A DNA stretch of 64,000 nucleotides from Paraburkholderia agricolaris (lineage in GTDB: Bacteria; Pseudomonadota; Gammaproteobacteria; Burkholderiales; Burkholderiaceae). Of the stretch, positions 60,985 to 64,000 are shown piece by piece. The stretch lies in contig NZ_QPER01000002.1 in the NCBI RefSeq assembly GCF_009455635.1, positions 682,001 to 746,000 on the forward strand, read 5' to 3'. A program made the position numbers and the translations under genes. Under the pieces are notes generated by a model, which saw nothing but the letters and a program-made list of their open reading frames with translations, was not told where the DNA came from and searched no databases. Positions within the stretch are counted from its first letter, which is position 1. Each line of letters starts with the position of its first letter.

Positions 60985-61926
60985 GTGGGACATCCCCCTC
61001 TCCAGCCCGGCACCCTATGGCCGGCTATCCTGTACCAGACCGAGCATGCGCTGCGGTGCGGCGCGTTGCGGCCGATCGAGACAACCCAGGCGCTGATCGA
61101 AGACCGCGGCGTACGGTTTCTCGTTCGCCAGGTTTCAAGCCTCGCTCGCAAGGAGGAGGCGCGCCAGGCGCCCAAAGATCACAAGGCCGTCAAGACCGAC
61201 GGAGCCGCGACGCGCAGCGCGATCAATCCGTTCCTGCCTTATGATCCAGACCTCTTTGTGGCCGATCTCTCGGACACGCACATCGCGTTGCTCAACAAAT
61301 TCAACGTCATCGATCATCATCTTCTGATCGTCACACGTTGCTTCAGATCGCAGGAAACGCTGCTCGATCTGGCGGACTTTGCTGCCTGGTTTGTCTGCCT
61401 GGCCGAGTTCGATGGCCTGGGTTTCTACAATGGCGGCGCGCAGGCGGGTGCGAGTCAACTCCACAAGCATTTGCAGATCGTGCCGTTGCCGCTTGCGGAA
61501 TCAGGTCCGCCGCTTCCCATTGAGTCTGTTCTTGGGTCAGTACGCATGGAAGGTCGGCTTGGCAAGGTACCGGGTCTGCCGTTCCGGCACGCCATCGCCT
61601 GTCTGGAACGGGCACCTGCCGCGTCACGCCACGCTGCACAGGAAGCGCTCGATTGCTACCACGCATTGCTCGACGCGGTGGGCCTGCGCGCAATCGAAGC
61701 GAGTGGCGAACTGCACCCGTCGGCACCGTACAACCTGCTTGTCACCCCGCGATGGATGCTGCTGGTGCCACGGACCCTGGAGCGAGTAGAGGGCATTTCG
61801 GTGAACGCACTGGGGTTCGCGGGATCGCTCTTTGTGCGCGACACAGCACAGATGCAAATCATCAGAAGGCTGGGTCCGATGACCGTGCTGGAACGCGTCG
61901 CGGTTCCTATCGTCATGGGACAATGA
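60985..61926 (+). CDS. Ap4A phosphorylase-like ATP adenylyltransferase
   Basis: A 313-residue member of the GalT/Apa2-type HIT branch. The catalytic motif is ASQLHKHLQIVPLP (HxHxQ), which carries the nucleotidylated histidine. Other family segments are FNVIDHHLLIVTRCFRSQ and YNLLVTPRWMLLVPRTLE near the C-terminus. It splits or forms diadenosine polyphosphates with phosphate. The start is GTG 60985; the family N-terminus (LWPAILYQTEHALRCGAL) begins a few residues later. Likely co-expressed with the adenosine-specific kinase 80 bases upstream. Confidence 0.85.
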   Translation: MGHPPLQPGTLWPAILYQTEHALRCGALRPIETTQALIEDRGVRFLVRQVSSLARKEEARQAPKDHKAVKTDGAATRSAINPFLPYDPDLFVADLSDTHIALLNKFNVIDHHLLIVTRCFRSQETLLDLADFAAWFVCLAEFDGLGFYNGGAQAGASQLHKHLQIVPLPLAESGPPLPIESVLGSVRMEGRLGKVPGLPFRHAIACLERAPAASRHAAQEALDCYHALLDAVGLRAIEASGELHPSAPYNLLVTPRWMLLVPRTLERVEGISVNALGFAGSLFVRDTAQMQIIRRLGPMTVLERVAVPIVMGQ

Positions 61927-61993
61927 AAGCCGACGTCGCTATTTCTCCAGTCGCCTAAAATATAAGCATGGTTTCGCCTCAAAGGAGGTTGCC

Positions 61994-62164
61994 ATGACTG
62001 AATCGATGATGAGTTTCGTAGTGGGAATCGTGGTGGTGTGCTGTCTTGTGATATTTACAGCGGTACGCTACAGGCGCGAACACAAAGACCAGTTGAACGA
62101 CCAGCCGGTTTCCCGCTGGCTGCACGCCCATCCGCTCAAAGACTGGCTGCATCATAAGCACTGA
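61994..62164 (+). CDS. Small single-helix membrane protein
   Basis: A 56-residue protein with a perfect ribosome site (AAAGGAGGTTGCC before ATG). One transmembrane helix (about residues 6-24, MSFVVGIVVVCCLVIFTAV) is followed by a basic, His/Trp-rich tail (RYRREHKDQ...SRWLHAHPLKDWLHHKH). No family was recognised. The ribosome site and clear membrane topology support a real gene. Confidence 0.7.
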   Translation: MTESMMSFVVGIVVVCCLVIFTAVRYRREHKDQLNDQPVSRWLHAHPLKDWLHHKH

Positions 62165-62245
62165 AGACCTGGGCGTTCCGTTGCGCGGCAGGCAGGCGCC
62201 GGCGTAGCGGCAACGCCCCCGGTCGAGAAACCGGCGTAGTCCCGC

Positions 62246-63094
62246 TTAAATCCTCAACTCAGACAGAATCTGTTCAGCGAGAAAATCGCAGGGCGGCCGT
62301 GCCGAGCGGGCACTGCGCGCAAGGACCACTTCGAGTTCGTTCAGGGGCGGCAAGCCTTCATTCTGCGAGAGTTGAACAAGGTGCGCCGGAACGCTGCATC
62401 GTGCGAGCGGCGCTATCGCGAGCCCGGCTTCGACCATGCTGATAAGGCCCAGCAAACTCGGGCTTTCGTAGGACATCCGATACTTGATATTTTCACGCTG
62501 AAGCGCGCTGACGGCATAGGCGCGTGCTGTACTGCCGTGTTCGAAAACGGCAATGGGAAGTGGCCGCTCTTTCCACACTTTCCTTGCGGGCGACCCGGCC
62601 CACACCATCGGCTCGAAGCGAATAAATTCGCCCACCACGCCCCGCGTTTTCGTGAAGCAGGCCAGGTCGAGCGTGTTGTCTTTCAGCAAGGGAACGAGCG
62701 CATTGCTGGGCAAACCGATGACGCGAATCTCCACACGGGGATGCGCAACCGCGAACTTTCCCAGAACCGGAGGCAGCAACGATGAAGCGTAGTCGTCGGG
62801 CACGCCGATCGTGACGCGGCCCTTCATCTCCGGGCGAACCACCGAAGCCCACGCTTCCTCCCGCATGGCAAGCATCCGACGGCCATAGTCCAGAAGCGTC
62901 GTGCCCTCGGCGGTAATCGCGACGTTGCGGGTGCTTCGCACGAAGAGCGGTTTCCCCAACGCATCTTCAAGTGCTTTGATCTGCATGCTCACCGCCGACG
63001 GTGAACGGTGCACGGACGCCGCCCCTCCCGCGAACGATCCTGTATCGGCGACCGCCGCCACCATTTCCAGCACGTCGAGATCGAGTTTTTTCAC
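62246..63094 (-). CDS. LysR-family transcriptional regulator
   Basis: A 282-residue LysR regulator with the HTH at about 4-62 (LDLDVLEMVAAVADTGSFAGGAASVHRSPSAVSMQIKALEDALGKPLFVRSTRNVAITAEG) and a co-inducer domain from about 90 (GRVTIGVPDDYASSLLPPVLGKF). It is divergent from a LysE/RhtB exporter (starts 128 bases apart). Regulators of this sort (ArgP/LysG-like or others) control amino-acid exporters. Confidence 0.9.
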   Translation of the reverse strand: MKKLDLDVLEMVAAVADTGSFAGGAASVHRSPSAVSMQIKALEDALGKPLFVRSTRNVAITAEGTTLLDYGRRMLAMREEAWASVVRPEMKGRVTIGVPDDYASSLLPPVLGKFAVAHPRVEIRVIGLPSNALVPLLKDNTLDLACFTKTRGVVGEFIRFEPMVWAGSPARKVWKERPLPIAVFEHGSTARAYAVSALQRENIKYRMSYESPSLLGLISMVEAGLAIAPLARCSVPAHLVQLSQNEGLPPLNELEVVLARSARSARPPCDFLAEQILSELRI

Positions 63095-63221
63095 TTTAAG
63101 CCGCTTTCAAATTCGTCAGAAAATCTGAGCAATGGGTTCAGTTTAATTCGTTTTACTGGCGTATGCATATCGGCCGATACTGATGCCACTCATGCTGAGC
63201 CCTTGAAGGGAGCCCGCGACA

Positions 63222-63869
63222 ATGCACGGTACGGTATCGATTTACGGATTTCTGGCGGTCGGCGGCATGCTTGCTGTGACACCGGGTCCGAACATGGTCT
63301 ACGTCATGTCGCGCTCGATTGCGCAGGGACGCACGGCCGGGCTGATATCGCTGGCGGGCGTCATGCTCGGATATCTCTTCTATATGTTCGGCGCGGCGTT
63401 TGGCATCACCGCGCTTTTCCTGAGCGTGCCTTATGCCGCCAGCGTGCTGGGTGCGGTGGGCGCGGCGTATCTGTTCTATCTGGCGTGGCAGGCGGTGAAG
63501 CCGGGTGGCCGCTCTCCGCTGGAGGTTCGTGAGCTGCCGCGCGAACGGCCGCGCCGGCTTCTGGCGATGGGGGCAACCACCAGCCTGTTGAATCCCAAAC
63601 TCGCGATGATCTTTCTGTCGCTCCTGCCGCAATTCATCGACTATCAGGACGGCAGTGTTTTCAGGCAGTCGCTCATGCTCGGTTCACTGCTGATTGTGGC
63701 GTTCGCTTCGGTCAACGGGCTGGTGGCAATCTGTTCCGCCAGCATGGCGACGTTCCTCTCCCGTCGTCCAGGACTCCTGCTGGCTCAGCGCTGGATGATG
63801 GGCGTTGTTCTGATTGCACTCGGTGTGCATATGACCGTCGACGCGTTGAAGCTGGCAGGCATCGCCTGA
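63222..63869 (+). CDS. LysE/RhtB-family amino-acid exporter
   Basis: A 215-residue transporter with about six helices. The family N-terminus is YGFLAVGGMLAVTPGPNMVYVMSRSIAQGRTAGLISLAGVMLG, including the TPGPN motif, and the mid-protein segment is TSLLNPKLAMIFLSLLPQF. It exports an amino acid or derivative across the inner membrane. A LysR gene diverges from it, and an Lrp/AsnC gene converges on it directly after its stop, both typical regulators of such exporters. Confidence 0.92.
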   Translation: MHGTVSIYGFLAVGGMLAVTPGPNMVYVMSRSIAQGRTAGLISLAGVMLGYLFYMFGAAFGITALFLSVPYAASVLGAVGAAYLFYLAWQAVKPGGRSPLEVRELPRERPRRLLAMGATTSLLNPKLAMIFLSLLPQFIDYQDGSVFRQSLMLGSLLIVAFASVNGLVAICSASMATFLSRRPGLLLAQRWMMGVVLIALGVHMTVDALKLAGIA

Positions 63870-64000
63870 TCAGATCGCGATCGACGGGATGCTCTTCATG
63901 CAGCGGAGGGCAAACATCGAGCGGCTATGGCGGATGCCGGCGATCTTGTAGAGCTTCTCGCGTAGAAAACGCTCGTATCCCGCCGTACCGTCGACCGCCA
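63870..64000 (-). CDS. Lrp/AsnC-family regulator, partial
   Basis: The C-terminal 42 residues of a minus-strand gene running off the right edge: GYERFLREKLYKIAGIRHSRSMFALRCMKSIPS, the conserved end of the Lrp/AsnC RAM ligand-binding domain. It stops with TGA at 63872-63870, adjacent to the stop of the LysE-type gene. The DNA-binding part lies outside the window. Confidence 0.8.
   Translation of the reverse strand, partial: AVDGTAGYERFLREKLYKIAGIRHSRSMFALRCMKSIPSIAI

Overview
The window is GC-rich, gene-dense chromosomal DNA. It is most consistent with a Burkholderiales bacterium of the Paraburkholderia/Burkholderia type: protein styles, many LysR/IclR/MFS modules, dispersed intergenic repeats, DUF1254, DUF2783 and DUF3142 proteins. 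This rests on recognition, not a database search. No rRNA, tRNA or CRISPR array was seen. Both window ends cut a gene (a small hypothetical at the left, an Lrp/AsnC regulator at the right).

Layout. 1-10 kb: two decayed, complementary copies of one GNAT acetyltransferase gene flank two DUF1254/DUF1214 secreted proteins, followed by a monooxygenase-like protein, a cardiolipin-synthase-like enzyme, a hydrolase and an Rrf2 regulator. 10-17.3 kb: a catabolic-looking block with an IclR regulator, an MHS transporter, a divergent type II dehydroquinase, an MFS transporter, an amidase and a LysR regulator. 17.7-29.8 kb: several regulator/enzyme pairs (quinone oxidoreductase/LysR, DinB/TetR, LuxR, LysR/SDR/NADP-binding), an AlaX-like editing protein, a DUF695 protein, an Ala/Gln-repeat lipoprotein and a phosphodiesterase, interspersed with three families of short dispersed repeats and a truncated chromate-transporter gene.

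29.8-33.8 kb is an accessory island with lower GC. It contains a small unknown gene preceded by a phage C4-antisense-like structured RNA with its own -10 box, unexplained inverted repeats, and a retron-type reverse transcriptase (NAxxH and VTG motifs; catalytic box LLDD instead of YADD) translationally coupled to a cold-shock-domain protein. The DNA just upstream of the RT can fold extensively and is the best candidate for the msr-msd, but it also holds a 65-codon ORF. This retron-like system is the most interesting item in the window.

33.8-40.2 kb: a divergent sugar ABC transporter locus (two permeases and a binding protein on minus; SDR, ATPase and RpiR regulator on plus). 40.2-46.2 kb: a MerR-ATPase fusion and a three-gene overlapping operon of exported proteins. 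46.2-52.7 kb: tandem IclR regulators facing an MBL-fold/FAD monooxygenase/DUF2783/MFS aromatic-type operon, with a visible promoter and palindromic operator between. 52.7-57.1 kb: methyltransferase/MerR pair, a phosphopantetheinyl transferase, and an opposing tightly overlapped operon (nitroreductase, 53-aa ORF, two unknown proteins, one of which resembles a catalytically dead phosphopantetheinyl transferase). 57.3-64 kb: YbfB-type MFS, L-lactate dehydrogenase-type flavoenzyme, FmdB zinc ribbon, adenosine-specific kinase, Ap4A phosphorylase-like protein, LysR/LysE pair and the partial Lrp regulator.
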